The translations under genes were made by a program, and so were the position numbers. The notes beneath the pieces are model-generated. The model did not search any database. It was not told the DNA's origin and saw only the letters and a list, made by a program, of their open reading frames with translations. A stretch of DNA of 64,000 nucleotides from an uncultured Bacilli bacterium (GTDB lineage Bacteria > Bacillota_I > Bacilli_A > RF39 > UBA660), in contig CAJUKB010000001.1 of the NCBI GenBank assembly GCA_910587325.1, positions 74,867-138,866 of the forward strand, given 5' to 3'. Shown here one piece after another: positions 24,450-32,978 of the stretch (the first letter of the stretch is position 1; the number at the start of each line of letters is the position of its first letter).

Positions 24450-24700
24450 TGGAGTTAATAAGAAAAGAAGATCATAAGTTAATGATGTCAAATTATGTGG
24501 GGACTGGTACTGAGAAAGCAGAATCTGGAGAAGATCTTACTTATGAGTTTAGAACTACTATACACTACGCTCCTATAATTGAGTTTCCAAACGGAGATAT
24601 TGTTGTTATGAATTGGGAAGATATTGTAAAAATAGCTAAAGATTATAAAGCAAAATGCGATAAGGAGATATCAGACAATGAATCAATACAAGATAAATAA
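24449..24700 (+). CDS. Hypothetical phage protein
   Basis: 83 residues from ATG 24449 (AAGGAGG). An in-frame GTG at 24440 is excluded because it overlaps the ribosome site. Mainly beta strands; no family recognised. Confidence 0.66.
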   Translation: MELIRKEDHKLMMSNYVGTGTEKAESGEDLTYEFRTTIHYAPIIEFPNGDIVVMNWEDIVKIAKDYKAKCDKEISDNESIQDK

Positions 24701-25043
24701 TTATAACGAGGTTATAAATGATATGGGAACTTATAGAGTAATAGCTGGTAATTTAAAACGAGGTTTTAGTACTTTTATTGGTTGGACTGATAGTGATTCT
24801 ACTCACTATGACATATTGTTTACTTATGGTTGTACTGGCGAGGGTTGCTACCAACGAGGGCTAAGAATTACAGATCTATTCGTAAGCATTATGAGTATAG
24901 GAAGTTTTGGTTTTAAGGCAGATAGTCCTAAAGATGTCGCTTATATAGCTGAAAAATTATTCAATGATCGTATAGACGATAGTGTTGAGAGAGTTACACA
25001 ACTTATAAATGGAATCATATACGCATTACAGGAACAAGAATGA
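24678..25043 (+). CDS. Hypothetical phage protein
   Basis: 121 residues overlapping both neighbours. Central TYGCTGEGCYQRGLRITDLFVSI has spaced cysteines but no clear metal site. Soluble; no family recognised. Confidence 0.66.
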   Translation: MNQYKINNYNEVINDMGTYRVIAGNLKRGFSTFIGWTDSDSTHYDILFTYGCTGEGCYQRGLRITDLFVSIMSIGSFGFKADSPKDVAYIAEKLFNDRIDDSVERVTQLINGIIYALQEQE

Positions 25044-25255
25044 AATATCAATATTTTATAAGTTTTGTAGCTGTTAAAAAAAATGGTTATGAGTTTGGAA
25101 ATATAGACATCACTTTTCCTTGTAATATTGAAAACATTACAGAAATAAGGTGGGCTGAACTAAGGATCAAAGAAAAAATAAAAGTAAACCAAGTTATTAT
25201 TTTAAACTATCAGTTATTAAGAAAATGGGAGGTGTCAGATAATGTGGTTATTTAA
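25040..25255 (+). CDS. Hypothetical phage protein
   Basis: 71 residues, beta-rich (YQYFISFVAVKKNGYEFGNIDITFP). Many phages encode short proteins of this pattern; function unknown. It overlaps the previous gene by 4 bases. Confidence 0.64.
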   Translation: MKYQYFISFVAVKKNGYEFGNIDITFPCNIENITEIRWAELRIKEKIKVNQVIILNYQLLRKWEVSDNVVI

Positions 25256-25403
25256 AGCTATTGGAATACTTGTACTACTTATTATCGCCTTTCTACTGTT
25301 TGCGTTCTTATTATGCGTTATAAAGTCAATTTATATATGCCATTTTTCAAGAAAGAAATATCGTAGGAGGATTAAAAATGATAGATACAAGGGACTTAGA
25401 TAG
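25242..25403 (+). CDS. Single-pass small membrane protein
   Basis: 53 residues from ATG 25242 with GGGAGG upstream. Residues 6-28 are one strongly hydrophobic helix (IGILVLLIIAFLLFAFLL), followed by a basic tail (RKKYRRRIKNDRYK). It overlaps genes on both sides. A plausible inner-membrane microprotein of the early operon. Confidence 0.6.
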   Translation: MWLFKAIGILVLLIIAFLLFAFLLCVIKSIYICHFSRKKYRRRIKNDRYKGLR

Positions 25404-25713
25404 TTATTACCCGGGGTATGACGAATATTGCGAACCACGGGAAGTTCGGGGGGACGAGGATTTTGATATAGACGCCATTATTGACGAGAGGAGACTTCAA
25501 GAAATGGAAGCAGAAGAAAAAAAAGAGAACGAATTATTTAAAGTAATATATTCGCAAGGTACAGTTAGTGGTAAGTTCGATATTATATCGTATCATACTC
25601 CACTACTAGAGTATATATACAAAAACGATAAGTCCACATATTTAGCAATAAAAAATACTGTTATACAAAGTTTTGAAAATATAGAGAAAATGATAAAGGA
25701 GGAATCAAAATGA
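25378..25713 (+). CDS. Hypothetical acidic phage protein
   Basis: 111 residues, very acidic N-terminal half (DTRDLDSYYPGYDEYCEP...GDEDFDIDAIIDE). Unrecognised. It shares its C-terminal pattern (VIQSFENIEKMI) with the next gene's VIFDSLDKIETA, suggesting the two are distant relatives. Confidence 0.66.
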   Translation: MIDTRDLDSYYPGYDEYCEPREVRGDEDFDIDAIIDERRLQEMEAEEKKENELFKVIYSQGTVSGKFDIISYHTPLLEYIYKNDKSTYLAIKNTVIQSFENIEKMIKEESK

Positions 25714-25973
25714 GTAAAAATGAAACCAAAGAACCAAAGATATTCGATTTAATGGTGGTATGTGCAGAAATAGTACCACAAGGAAATGGAACAGCAAAGG
25801 TACGATTCGGATCTCAAATGAACGAAGAAGTACTTATAAGAATGTGTAAAGAAGATAACGACTCATGGGAATTAGTAAAGAAAGTTATATTCGACTCACT
25901 AGATAAAATCGAGACAGCTTGTGGTTATAGATTGAATGACGACGGTACAGAAGTTGTAAGACCAGAAGAATAA
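25710..25973 (+). CDS. Hypothetical phage protein
   Basis: 87 residues with AAGGAGG upstream, overlapping the previous stop. Its KVIFDSLDKIETACGY tail parallels the preceding protein. Function unknown. Confidence 0.66.
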   Translation: MSKNETKEPKIFDLMVVCAEIVPQGNGTAKVRFGSQMNEEVLIRMCKEDNDSWELVKKVIFDSLDKIETACGYRLNDDGTEVVRPEE

Positions 25974-25982
25974 GGAGGTACT

Positions 25983-26450
25983 ATGGATAACTATTATAGA
26001 CAAATAGCTGATCTACAATGTGCAGTAGAACGTCTAAGAACCTTACAGGAAAAACAAGGAACCATATTCGATAAATACTTCCCTGTTACTGTAAGATATA
26101 AGCCTAGTTCTTCTACTACTGGTAGTGTCGGCAAAGATAAAATGGTTTCTTACTTGGAGGAATTAGAAGAAACTGGAATCGCTAAAGAACTGGAAGAAGC
26201 TATCAAGAACGTTAATACAATCCAGAATCGTCTAAGACGTATGGAGGTTATACTCCAAGGGGTTGAGGACATATCTGGTAACGATAGTTTAGAATATAAG
26301 GTAATAAGTTTAAAGTATTTTGAGGAAAGAACTTATACATTACAACAGATAGCTGACAGACTCCACTATTCGATAGATAGAATCAAACAAGTAAGTGCTG
26401 ATATTGAAAGAAAAATAAAAGAAAACTATTACACCAAAATTACACAGTAA
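25983..26450 (+). CDS. ArpU/DUF1492-like late transcription regulator
   Basis: 155 residues. A helical N-terminus is followed by a sigma-70 region-4-like helix-turn-helix (VISLKYFEERTYTLQQIADRLHYSIDRIKQVSADIERKI). Proteins of this type (ArpU, RinA, DUF1492) end the early operon of Gram-positive phages and switch on late genes. A repeated 40-bp promoter-like element begins inside its last codons and recurs ahead of the scaffold gene. Confidence 0.8.
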   Translation: MDNYYRQIADLQCAVERLRTLQEKQGTIFDKYFPVTVRYKPSSSTTGSVGKDKMVSYLEELEETGIAKELEEAIKNVNTIQNRLRRMEVILQGVEDISGNDSLEYKVISLKYFEERTYTLQQIADRLHYSIDRIKQVSADIERKIKENYYTKITQ

Positions 26451-26478
26451 TAGTGGTAAAATGGTATTGTGGAATAAT
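26439..26478 (+). promoter_or_regulatory. Candidate late promoter, copy A
   Basis: Shares 26 of 33 aligned bases with 32811-32843: ATTACAC, then TAGTG, then ATGGTAT and GTG, then an AATAAT -10-like box. It overlaps the end of the ArpU-like gene and precedes the packaging genes. Confidence 0.6.
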
Positions 26479-27325
26479 TAAAAAGGCTCGTAGATTGCCC
26501 CCGAAAAAGAAAAATCTACACTACATCTCGGTAGCGGTGTGATGGTCGCATAAGGGTTCCATATTCCCGAGGTTAGGTTCGAGTCCTACTACCGAAACCA
26601 ATAAGTTATTATTCATTATTCGTATATAGACCTAAGAGTCAGTAAGGAGAGAGACCTTACATCACTTCCTTTCTATAAAGACACCCAGTAAATGGCTCGT
26701 ATAATAAATAAATCGAGAAGCCTAGAACTCGAAATTCTAGGTATGGAAGTCGGAGACAGCGATACTATGACTTTAAGTTAAGGATTCACTATATTTTACT
26801 TGAAAAAGGTTTTCATATAGTTGGTGCCGTATCAGAACGTGATTATAATTGGGAGATTTTTAGCTTGATTGCACCCATTGACAAAGTATTAAAGCAGTTC
26901 GTTTAGCTATCAAAGGAAGAACTTAAAAATGTAGAATAGCCGTTTTTGCAAGTATTGTATGTTAACAATTATAGTATGTTCACGTGGACGAACAGGGAGC
27001 CACGTTGGTTACGACCACCGTACGCTAAGCTATTAGTCGTAATTCTAAGTAAGTTGTCGTAATGGGCAACCACGGTTATTGCTTAGAGAAATAGCTATAC
27101 ATGGGAAACTAAAGGTATAAGTCTTTTCTTTCCCGCCACGCTAGTATCACACTAGCCAACCCCTTTTTATTCTTTTTAGATAAACTAAAAGCACTACTTA
27201 TCTTAGGTAGTGTACTGATAATATGTAAGAAGTGGCGGTGCAATTCCCCTAACGACAAGATCGTCCTAGAGGCAATATTATCGGTACAGTATCTATGATA
27301 CAATATTGTTATTGGAGGTATTATT
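26451..27325. other. 875-bp gene-poor region before the packaging genes
   Basis: No convincing full-length gene on either strand. It holds the late-promoter element, hairpin GTAGATT/AATCTAC (26489-26520), a tRNA-like element (26527-26600), and hairpin CCTAGAA-CTCGAAA-TTCTAGG (26721-26741). An open stretch without a start codon lies around 26735-26910, possibly a gene remnant. The rest has many short complementary segments. Its place just before terS makes it a candidate for the packaging start site (pac or cos). Confidence 0.5.
26527..26600 (+). tRNA. tRNA-like element, non-canonical or decayed
   Basis: TCGGTAG (26528-26534) pairs perfectly with CTACCGA before an encoded ACCA end, and the T arm AGG-TTCGAGT-CCT has the canonical TTCRANY loop. 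The D arm is short (GTG/CGC). The anticodon arm is poor: GGG and CCC pair around the 9-base TTCCATATT, so the anticodon could be CCA (Trp) or CAT (Met), and neither gives a clean 5-bp stem. It may be a degraded phage tRNA or a tRNA mimic. Confidence 0.45.
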
Positions 27326-27529
27326 ATGGATCAGAATACTTTTATAGGTAAAGTCCAAAGTAAGGAAATCAAAAACGGAACAAAGTTTAAGGTATATAAT
27401 CAAGATAGACTCTTGATAGGTACTGTTGGAGTCATAGACACAACAATAGTATATTTAGATATGCCAGTAATTCCAGACGATATACTCGTAGGTAGTTACA
27501 TCTTTGAGGAAGTTAAAGAAGAACAATAA
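27326..27529 (+). CDS. Hypothetical phage protein
   Basis: 67 residues, beta-rich (IGKVQSKEIKNGTKFKVYN, RLLIGTVGVIDTTIVYLDMP), possibly a small barrel. TTGGAGG site upstream. It is followed by a terminator, so it forms a one-gene unit between the early and packaging operons. Unrecognised. Confidence 0.65.
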   Translation: MDQNTFIGKVQSKEIKNGTKFKVYNQDRLLIGTVGVIDTTIVYLDMPVIPDDILVGSYIFEEVKEEQ

Positions 27530-27570
27530 CAAGAGTAGATACTACTCCTCTAATCATATAGAGAAACTAT

Positions 27571-27606
27571 AAGACATTACATTCCAGAGCGTGATGTCTT
27601 TTTTCG
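27571..27606 (+). terminator. Terminator before the packaging genes
   Basis: AAGACATTAC and GTGATGTCTT form a 10-bp stem (one G-T pair) around a 10-base loop, followed by TTTTTT. Confidence 0.85.
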
Positions 27607-27627
27607 TTTTATAAGGAGGCGTTGCGT

Positions 27628-27648
27628 ATGAGAGCAGCAGATACATGA
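27628..27648 (+). CDS. Six-codon leader minigene coupled to the next gene
   Basis: AAGGAGG, then ATG AGA GCA GCA GAT ACA TGA; the final ATGA gives the start of the 27645 gene, which lacks its own ribosome site. This looks like translational coupling through a minigene. Confidence 0.4.
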   Translation: MRAADT

Positions 27649-27908
27649 ACTTAGATAAGTATATAAAGCAGTTCTTTATTAGTCTGTCTAAGTTTAGTCA
27701 ATATTACGATATAACCATTACTACCTTTGAGAAGTACAACGAGGAATATAATTGTATTTCCAAGAGTATGTTACTTCAATTCAAAGAACCACAGACAAAA
27801 GATACTTATATACAGTATAAGGAATGGTATAAGAACAAGCAGGAGCTTGTAGTTAGGTTGAATGAGTTATGGCAAAGCCGAAAACAGACAAAGAACAAAA
27901 AGAAATAG
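27645..27908 (+). CDS. Hypothetical phage protein before terS
   Basis: 87 residues, helical, with a basic C-terminus (SRKQTKNKKK). It overlaps terS by 40 bases. No family recognised. Its start depends on coupling to the six-codon minigene. Confidence 0.62.
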   Translation: MNLDKYIKQFFISLSKFSQYYDITITTFEKYNEEYNCISKSMLLQFKEPQTKDTYIQYKEWYKNKQELVVRLNELWQSRKQTKNKKK

Positions 27909-28381
27909 TTGCCTATTTCCTAGAATGTAATAATTATAGTGAAACGGCTCGTAAGTTTGGTATGTCTGATACTGGTGTAAGAAAAATAATAAAGAGACAC
28001 GCTGGTACAGAGAGTACGAAACAGTTAGAGGAGAAAAAAAATAATAATACACAGGAAGTCATAAAAGATATGGACGACCGTAAGGAAACGGTTAAGCGTG
28101 TATTAGGTAAATTGATAAAGAATATTGAAGACAAATGCGATAATATTGATATGTTTACCAGTATAAGAGACTTAGCTATGGCGTATGGTACACTCGTAGA
28201 TAAAGAGTTCAAACGTCAAGAGTTAGAGTTAAAGAAGAAAGAACTAGAACTTCAAGCAAAGGAACTAGAGGGCGACGAAAACTTGAACGGATCTATTATT
28301 CAAGCGATTACTGGAAATATGTCTTCTATATGGGACGACGAGGATCCAGATGTTCAAGATAAAGAAGAAAAGACACAGTAA
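27869..28381 (+). CDS. terS: Terminase small subunit
   Basis: 170 residues. The N-terminal helix-turn-helix (EIVAYFLECNNYSETARKFGMSDTGVRKIIKRH) should bind the packaging site; a long coiled coil (about 90-140, KRQELELKKKELELQAKELEG) should form the ring; an acidic C-terminus (WDDEDPDVQDKEE) should contact TerL. It overlaps terL by 32 bases, the standard order. Confidence 0.85.
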   Translation: MAKPKTDKEQKEIVAYFLECNNYSETARKFGMSDTGVRKIIKRHAGTESTKQLEEKKNNNTQEVIKDMDDRKETVKRVLGKLIKNIEDKCDNIDMFTSIRDLAMAYGTLVDKEFKRQELELKKKELELQAKELEGDENLNGSIIQAITGNMSSIWDDEDPDVQDKEEKTQ

Positions 28382-29693
28382 GCCTTTTGTATGGGCTCCG
28401 CTCTCTAAGAAACAGTTAAAGATATTGTCGTGGTGGGCTGACGGTAGTCCTTATAAGGATTATGACGGCGTTATAGCTGACGGTGCTGTTAGATCTGGTA
28501 AAACAATCTCTATGGCTCCCTCTTTCATATTATGGGCTATGACAAACTTTGACGGTGTAGATTTCGCACTATGTGGTAAGACAATAGGTTCTTTACGACG
28601 TAATGTTATCAATACTCTAAAAAAACAGATTCTAACTTTAGGTTATAAGTACGAAGAACGTCGTACAGATAACTTAATTATAGTTTATAAAGGAGATTCA
28701 TATAACAACTTCTACTTATTCGGTGGTAAGGACGAATCTTCACAGGATTTAATCCAAGGTATGACACTAGCTGGTGTCTTTTTTGATGAAGTGGCACTTA
28801 TGCCTTACTCTTTCGTAGATCAAGCTATGGCTCGTTGTTCTATTGAGGGTGCGAAGTATTGGTTTAACTGTAACCCTAAGAATCCGAACCATTGGTTCAA
28901 GATAGACTTTATAGATAAAGCTAAAGAAAAGAGATTCTTATACTTACACTTTACTATGGACGATAATCTTACCCTATCTGAAAAGGTTAAGCTACGTTAT
29001 AAGAGAATGTTTGCTGGTGTTTTCTATAAGCGTAATGTTGAGGGATTATGGGTTACTGCTGAGGGACGTATTTATACAACCTTTGACGATAGCCGAACTA
29101 TTACTTACAAGGAGTTTTTAGAAAAATACAGTAAAGATATTATTGCTGCTTATATTGGTGTTGACTTTGGAGGAAATAAGTCCGCTACTTCCTTTACTCT
29201 TACGCTAGTAACAAGAGGATTCAAGGAAGTTATTATTGTTGACGAATGGTATCACAAAGAAGAACTAACTCCTAAACAGTTAGAGACAAACTTTGTAGAG
29301 TTCGTTACCAATTCTTTTCATAAGTTCCCACAGCTGCATGATGTATATTGCGATAGTGCCGAACAGATCCTTATTAGTGGATTGAAAACAGCACTCCTAA
29401 AAGCGAGATACACAGACGCTAAGGGTATTTTAAGAGGTTACCCTATAATGATTCATAATGCGTTAAAAAAGGAAATTATAGACCGTATCAGATTCACTAC
29501 TGCTATGTTCGGTCAAGATAGATTATGGGTTGTTAAAGAAAAATGTCCGAATACTATATCTGCCTTTGATAATGCAGTATGGGACGAAGAAGAAATCGAC
29601 GACGTTCGTTTGGACGACGGTAACTACAACATAGACTCTCTCGATAGTTTCGAGTATTCAATAGAAAAACAGATAAAATTGATTTTAAGATAA
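28350..29693 (+). CDS. terL: Terminase large subunit
   Basis: 447 residues of the PBSX/SPP1 TerL type. Walker A GAVRSGKT (about 45-52) and Walker B GVFFDEVAL (about 140) form the ATPase motor; the C-terminal RNase H-like nuclease shows IGVDFGGNKSAT, YCDSAEQ and a later Asp-rich segment (DDGNYNIDSLDSFEYS). It cuts concatemers and pumps DNA into the procapsid through the portal encoded next. Confidence 0.95.
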   Translation: MFKIKKKRHSKPFVWAPLSKKQLKILSWWADGSPYKDYDGVIADGAVRSGKTISMAPSFILWAMTNFDGVDFALCGKTIGSLRRNVINTLKKQILTLGYKYEERRTDNLIIVYKGDSYNNFYLFGGKDESSQDLIQGMTLAGVFFDEVALMPYSFVDQAMARCSIEGAKYWFNCNPKNPNHWFKIDFIDKAKEKRFLYLHFTMDDNLTLSEKVKLRYKRMFAGVFYKRNVEGLWVTAEGRIYTTFDDSRTITYKEFLEKYSKDIIAAYIGVDFGGNKSATSFTLTLVTRGFKEVIIVDEWYHKEELTPKQLETNFVEFVTNSFHKFPQLHDVYCDSAEQILISGLKTALLKARYTDAKGILRGYPIMIHNALKKEIIDRIRFTTAMFGQDRLWVVKEKCPNTISAFDNAVWDEEEIDDVRLDDGNYNIDSLDSFEYSIEKQIKLILR

Positions 29694-29704
29694 GGAGGTA
29701 TTTT

Positions 29705-31051
29705 ATGAATGTAATTATTGAATATTTAAGAAGCCTAGGCTATAATATAGATTCCGATTATTACGGCTATATCAATACATGGCGAGAGTGGTACGCTGGT
29801 AAAGTAAAGAAGTTCCACTCTTACAAACAGTATAATGGTAAAAAGCAAGTACCAAGAGAACGTTATACTCTAGGTATGGCTAAAAAAGGTTGTGAGGATT
29901 GGGCTAATAAGCTCATGAGTGAAAAAGTAACTATCTCTACTACCGACCAGAATACTTTAGACGAGATACTAGAAAGGAATAACTTTTGGCTTAATTCTAA
30001 CCAATTAGTTGAGGAAACCTTTGCTTTAGGTACTGGTGCTTTTGTTGAGTATAAAGCTGGAGACCAACCTGTTATTGATTATGTAATAGCTCCTATGGTA
30101 TTCCCTCTTAGGTGGAAGAAAGGCGAAATACTAGACTGTGCCTTTGCTAGTATCATTGAATCTGGAGAACAAAAGACATTCTACATCAATATACATAAGC
30201 AAGTTGGTTCTAGGTTCTGTGTAGAAAATAAAATCATAATAGCTAATAACGACGGTACGTTCCAAGAGGGAGCACTACCTAAGAATGTTATGCCAGTAGT
30301 ATGGAATGATGTTAAAACGTTCCAGATCATAAAGCCTAACATAGTTAATAATATCGACATGGGTAATCCTATGGGAATGGCTATCTTTGCTAACGCTATT
30401 GACGAAATGAAGACAATAGATCTTATCTATGACAGTTATAAAAACGAGTTTAATCTTGGTAAGAAGCGTATCTTTGTTAAAAGTGGTGCTCTTAACGTTG
30501 ATTTAGACAATGGAGACGCTGTTCCTGTATTCGACGAGAACGATATAGAGTTCTATGCTATGCCAGACGAAGACGGTACAGAAATGATAAAAGAATCTAA
30601 GTTCGACATACGAGCTGAACAACACGATACAGGATTACAAACGAATCTTAACTTATATGGTAAGAAGATCGGATTCGGAGATAATGGCTATAAGTGGGAA
30701 AAAGGACAAGTCAAGACAGCTACTGAAACTATTAGCGATAACTCTGAGATGTTTAGGAACATTCAAAAACACGAGGTTATCTTAGAACCTGCTTTAATTG
30801 GTATGGTAGAAGCTGTTATGTACTTAAAGACTGGTAAAGTCTATACTGGCGATACTACTATTAACTTTGACGATTCTATTATCGAAGATATGGCAGAAGT
30901 TAAGCGTCAAGCTATGATCGAGTATAATGCTGGAATCATTGATAAGGTAGAATATTATGTTCGAGTATATAAGATTACTGAGGACGAAGCTGTTAAGAAA
31001 ATCGAACTCATGGAATCAAGAAAGCCTAAAGAAGTTACATACGAGGTATAG
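29705..31051 (+). CDS. Phage portal protein (SPP1/phi13 type)
   Basis: 448 residues. Begins NVIIEYLRSLGYNID..YYGYINTWREWYAG, with later AKKGCEDWANKLMSEKVTIS and TATETISDNSEMFRNIQKHEVILEPAL, typical of Gram-positive portal proteins. It forms the dodecameric DNA channel of the capsid. It lies 11 bases after terL. Confidence 0.92.
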   Translation: MNVIIEYLRSLGYNIDSDYYGYINTWREWYAGKVKKFHSYKQYNGKKQVPRERYTLGMAKKGCEDWANKLMSEKVTISTTDQNTLDEILERNNFWLNSNQLVEETFALGTGAFVEYKAGDQPVIDYVIAPMVFPLRWKKGEILDCAFASIIESGEQKTFYINIHKQVGSRFCVENKIIIANNDGTFQEGALPKNVMPVVWNDVKTFQIIKPNIVNNIDMGNPMGMAIFANAIDEMKTIDLIYDSYKNEFNLGKKRIFVKSGALNVDLDNGDAVPVFDENDIEFYAMPDEDGTEMIKESKFDIRAEQHDTGLQTNLNLYGKKIGFGDNGYKWEKGQVKTATETISDNSEMFRNIQKHEVILEPALIGMVEAVMYLKTGKVYTGDTTINFDDSIIEDMAEVKRQAMIEYNAGIIDKVEYYVRVYKITEDEAVKKIELMESRKPKEVTYEV

Positions 31052-31054
31052 TGT

Positions 31055-32611
31055 ATGCAAGACGACAAGTACTTACAAGAGTTATACGAGAATATCGAAG
31101 CTGAACTCTTACGTAATATTGCCAGTCATTTAGATATAGACGAGATTGACGGTGGCACAGTTGAATGGCACACTAGGAAACTTAATGAACTTGGAATGTT
31201 ACATTCTGAGAACATCAAAGTATTAGCCAAGTACTCTGGTAAGACAGAATCAGAAATAAAAGCTATGTTAAAGAAAGCTGGTTATGGTAATATAGAAGAA
31301 TCTGCTTTTAAGGAGGCTTACTCTAAGGGTACATTAGCTAATAAGGCTGTTCCTTTAATGAAGTCAGAAGATTTAAAAGCAATTCTTAATACTTCTATCA
31401 CTAACTCAGTTGATTCATTTAATCTAGTCAATACTACGGCTTTAGAAAGTGCTAACGAGGAATACTTAAAGATTATTAACCAAGTGTATCTTGAAACAGC
31501 ACAAGGTATCTATGATTATAATACCTCTATTCGTAAAGCTACTACTCGTTTAGCTGAAAAAGGTATCAAGGGTGCTAGTTATATGAGAAATGACGGTACT
31601 AAGATCATTAGAACCCTAGAAAGTGCTGTTCGTATGCAAATAATAACAGCTAACAATCAATGCATGTCTGCTATGCAAGAACAACGTGCTAAGGAATGGG
31701 GATCTAATCTTGTAGAAGTATCTTCTCACATGGGAGCTCGTCCTAGCCATGCTGTTTGGCAAGGTAAGATTTATATGCTAGAGGGTTCTAGTGATAAATA
31801 CCCTAACTTTTACGAGGCTACTGGTTACGGTAAGGTTGACGGATTGGCTGGAGTTAATTGTCGCCATACTTTCTACCCCTATTTAGAGGGCGTAAGCGAA
31901 AAAACATATAAACATTACAATCTTAACGAGAATAAGCAGCAATACGAGCTAGAACAGACACAACGTAAGTTAGAACGTAAGATTCGTATTGAAAAGCAAA
32001 AGATTGTTGTTGCCGAAGAAACTGGCGATAAACTCATGTTAGAAAAAGCTAGTATAAAATTAAAAGAACGAAGACAGGCACTAAAAGACTTTATCGAAGA
32101 TAATAACCTTATGCGTGATACCTCCAGAGAGTTTACTCATGGATTCGGACGTTCTACATCTCAAAAAGCCACTATTACAAGTAAGAGCGTTGAAAATAAG
32201 GCTAACAAGATGTATAATCTAGGTAGTACGGAGAATAATGTAAAAGAATACTTACGGGACGCTCCTATTCGTGAGAAAATTAGCAAAGATTATGAGCTAG
32301 ACAAGTATGTTGAATCTAAGTGGAATAAACATGATCCTACATCTAAAACTTATGACGGTATGTCTAGTCAAGTAACAGTATCTAAACAAGAAGCAGTTGA
32401 TCTGATTAAAAAATATGCTGGTACTGGTAAATTAGAACGTAATCTTAAAGACGGTGTATGGAAGCATAAAGAAGTTATAGTCTCTGATAAGGTTATTGGT
32501 AAAGTCTTAGATTTAGATAACAACTGGGTAGATACTAACACATTTAAAATACATTACTCTAAACGTGGAGTACATATTGTACCTACTCTGAAAGGAAGTG
32601 ATAAGAAATGA
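31055..32611 (+). CDS. Minor capsid protein with C-terminal bacterial toxin 50 domain
   Basis: 518 residues. The first about 290 match the SPP1 gp7/Mu gpF-like minor capsid proteins (ASYMRNDGTKIIRTLESAVRMQI, SSHMGARPSHAVWQGKIYML, GVNCRHTFYPYLEG). A helical linker follows, and the last about 100 residues (KYAGTGKLERN, WKHKEVIVSD, IGKVLD, FKIHYSKRGVHIVPTLKG) fit the Ntox50 (bacterial toxin 50) nuclease-like domain. The final His-rich IHYSKRGVHIVP is its signature. The protein may be carried in the particle and ejected with DNA. The next small gene overlaps its stop. Confidence 0.85.
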   Translation: MQDDKYLQELYENIEAELLRNIASHLDIDEIDGGTVEWHTRKLNELGMLHSENIKVLAKYSGKTESEIKAMLKKAGYGNIEESAFKEAYSKGTLANKAVPLMKSEDLKAILNTSITNSVDSFNLVNTTALESANEEYLKIINQVYLETAQGIYDYNTSIRKATTRLAEKGIKGASYMRNDGTKIIRTLESAVRMQIITANNQCMSAMQEQRAKEWGSNLVEVSSHMGARPSHAVWQGKIYMLEGSSDKYPNFYEATGYGKVDGLAGVNCRHTFYPYLEGVSEKTYKHYNLNENKQQYELEQTQRKLERKIRIEKQKIVVAEETGDKLMLEKASIKLKERRQALKDFIEDNNLMRDTSREFTHGFGRSTSQKATITSKSVENKANKMYNLGSTENNVKEYLRDAPIREKISKDYELDKYVESKWNKHDPTSKTYDGMSSQVTVSKQEAVDLIKKYAGTGKLERNLKDGVWKHKEVIVSDKVIGKVLDLDNNWVDTNTFKIHYSKRGVHIVPTLKGSDKK

Positions 32612-32811
32612 CAGAACTAGAGTTTTTAAAGTTTTATGATAAAAATGTAAGAGTTATACTTAACGACGGTACATCTATAACAGGCTATGTATATACTTTT
32701 ACACGTTCTGTTGATAGTGATACTGGTATCGCTTCTATCTCGTTAGAATCTAGCGAGGGTTATATCGAAATAATGCAGAATGATGTTAAAAAAATTACTA
32801 TTACACCTTGA
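32608..32811 (+). CDS. Small Sm-like phage protein next to the toxin-domain gene
   Basis: 67 residues of five predicted strands (FYDKNVRVILNDGTSITGYVYTF, ISLESSEGYIEIMQNDVKKITI), an LSm-like barrel pattern. It overlaps the toxin-50 fusion gene by 4 bases. Its position fits either an immunity protein or an ordinary structural accessory; neither is proven. Confidence 0.7.
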   Translation: MTELEFLKFYDKNVRVILNDGTSITGYVYTFTRSVDSDTGIASISLESSEGYIEIMQNDVKKITITP

Positions 32812-32850
32812 TTACACTTTATTAGTGTTATTATGGTATCGTGATAATTT
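32811..32850 (+). promoter_or_regulatory. Candidate late promoter, copy B
   Basis: Matches copy A at 26439. ACACT and AGTGT form an inverted repeat around TTATT, followed by ATGGTATCGTG and the -10-like GATAAT (32843-32848). It stands before the scaffold and capsid genes, where high expression is needed. Confidence 0.6.
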
Positions 32851-32857
32851 ACAATGA

Positions 32858-32880
32858 AAACTAGCTACGGCTGGTTTTTT
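32858..32880 (+). terminator. Hairpin and T run just after late promoter B
   Basis: AAACTAGC, TACG, GCTGGTTT form an 8-bp stem with one wobble, then TTTTT. It could end upstream transcription from terS-portal or stabilise the 5' end of the scaffold/capsid mRNA. Confidence 0.65.
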
Positions 32881-32978
32881 TAGTTGATTATACGCTTACT
32901 CGATTACAAGAGAATAAAACGGTTGGTTCGACTTTACTGCCTACAAGCAGAATAAAAACTGAGAGGAGAAGATAATAT

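Noticed and set aside
27109..27303. Minus-strand ORF in the 875-bp gene-poor phage region
   Set aside because: No ribosome site, opposite to all surrounding late genes, and its translation shows no domain.
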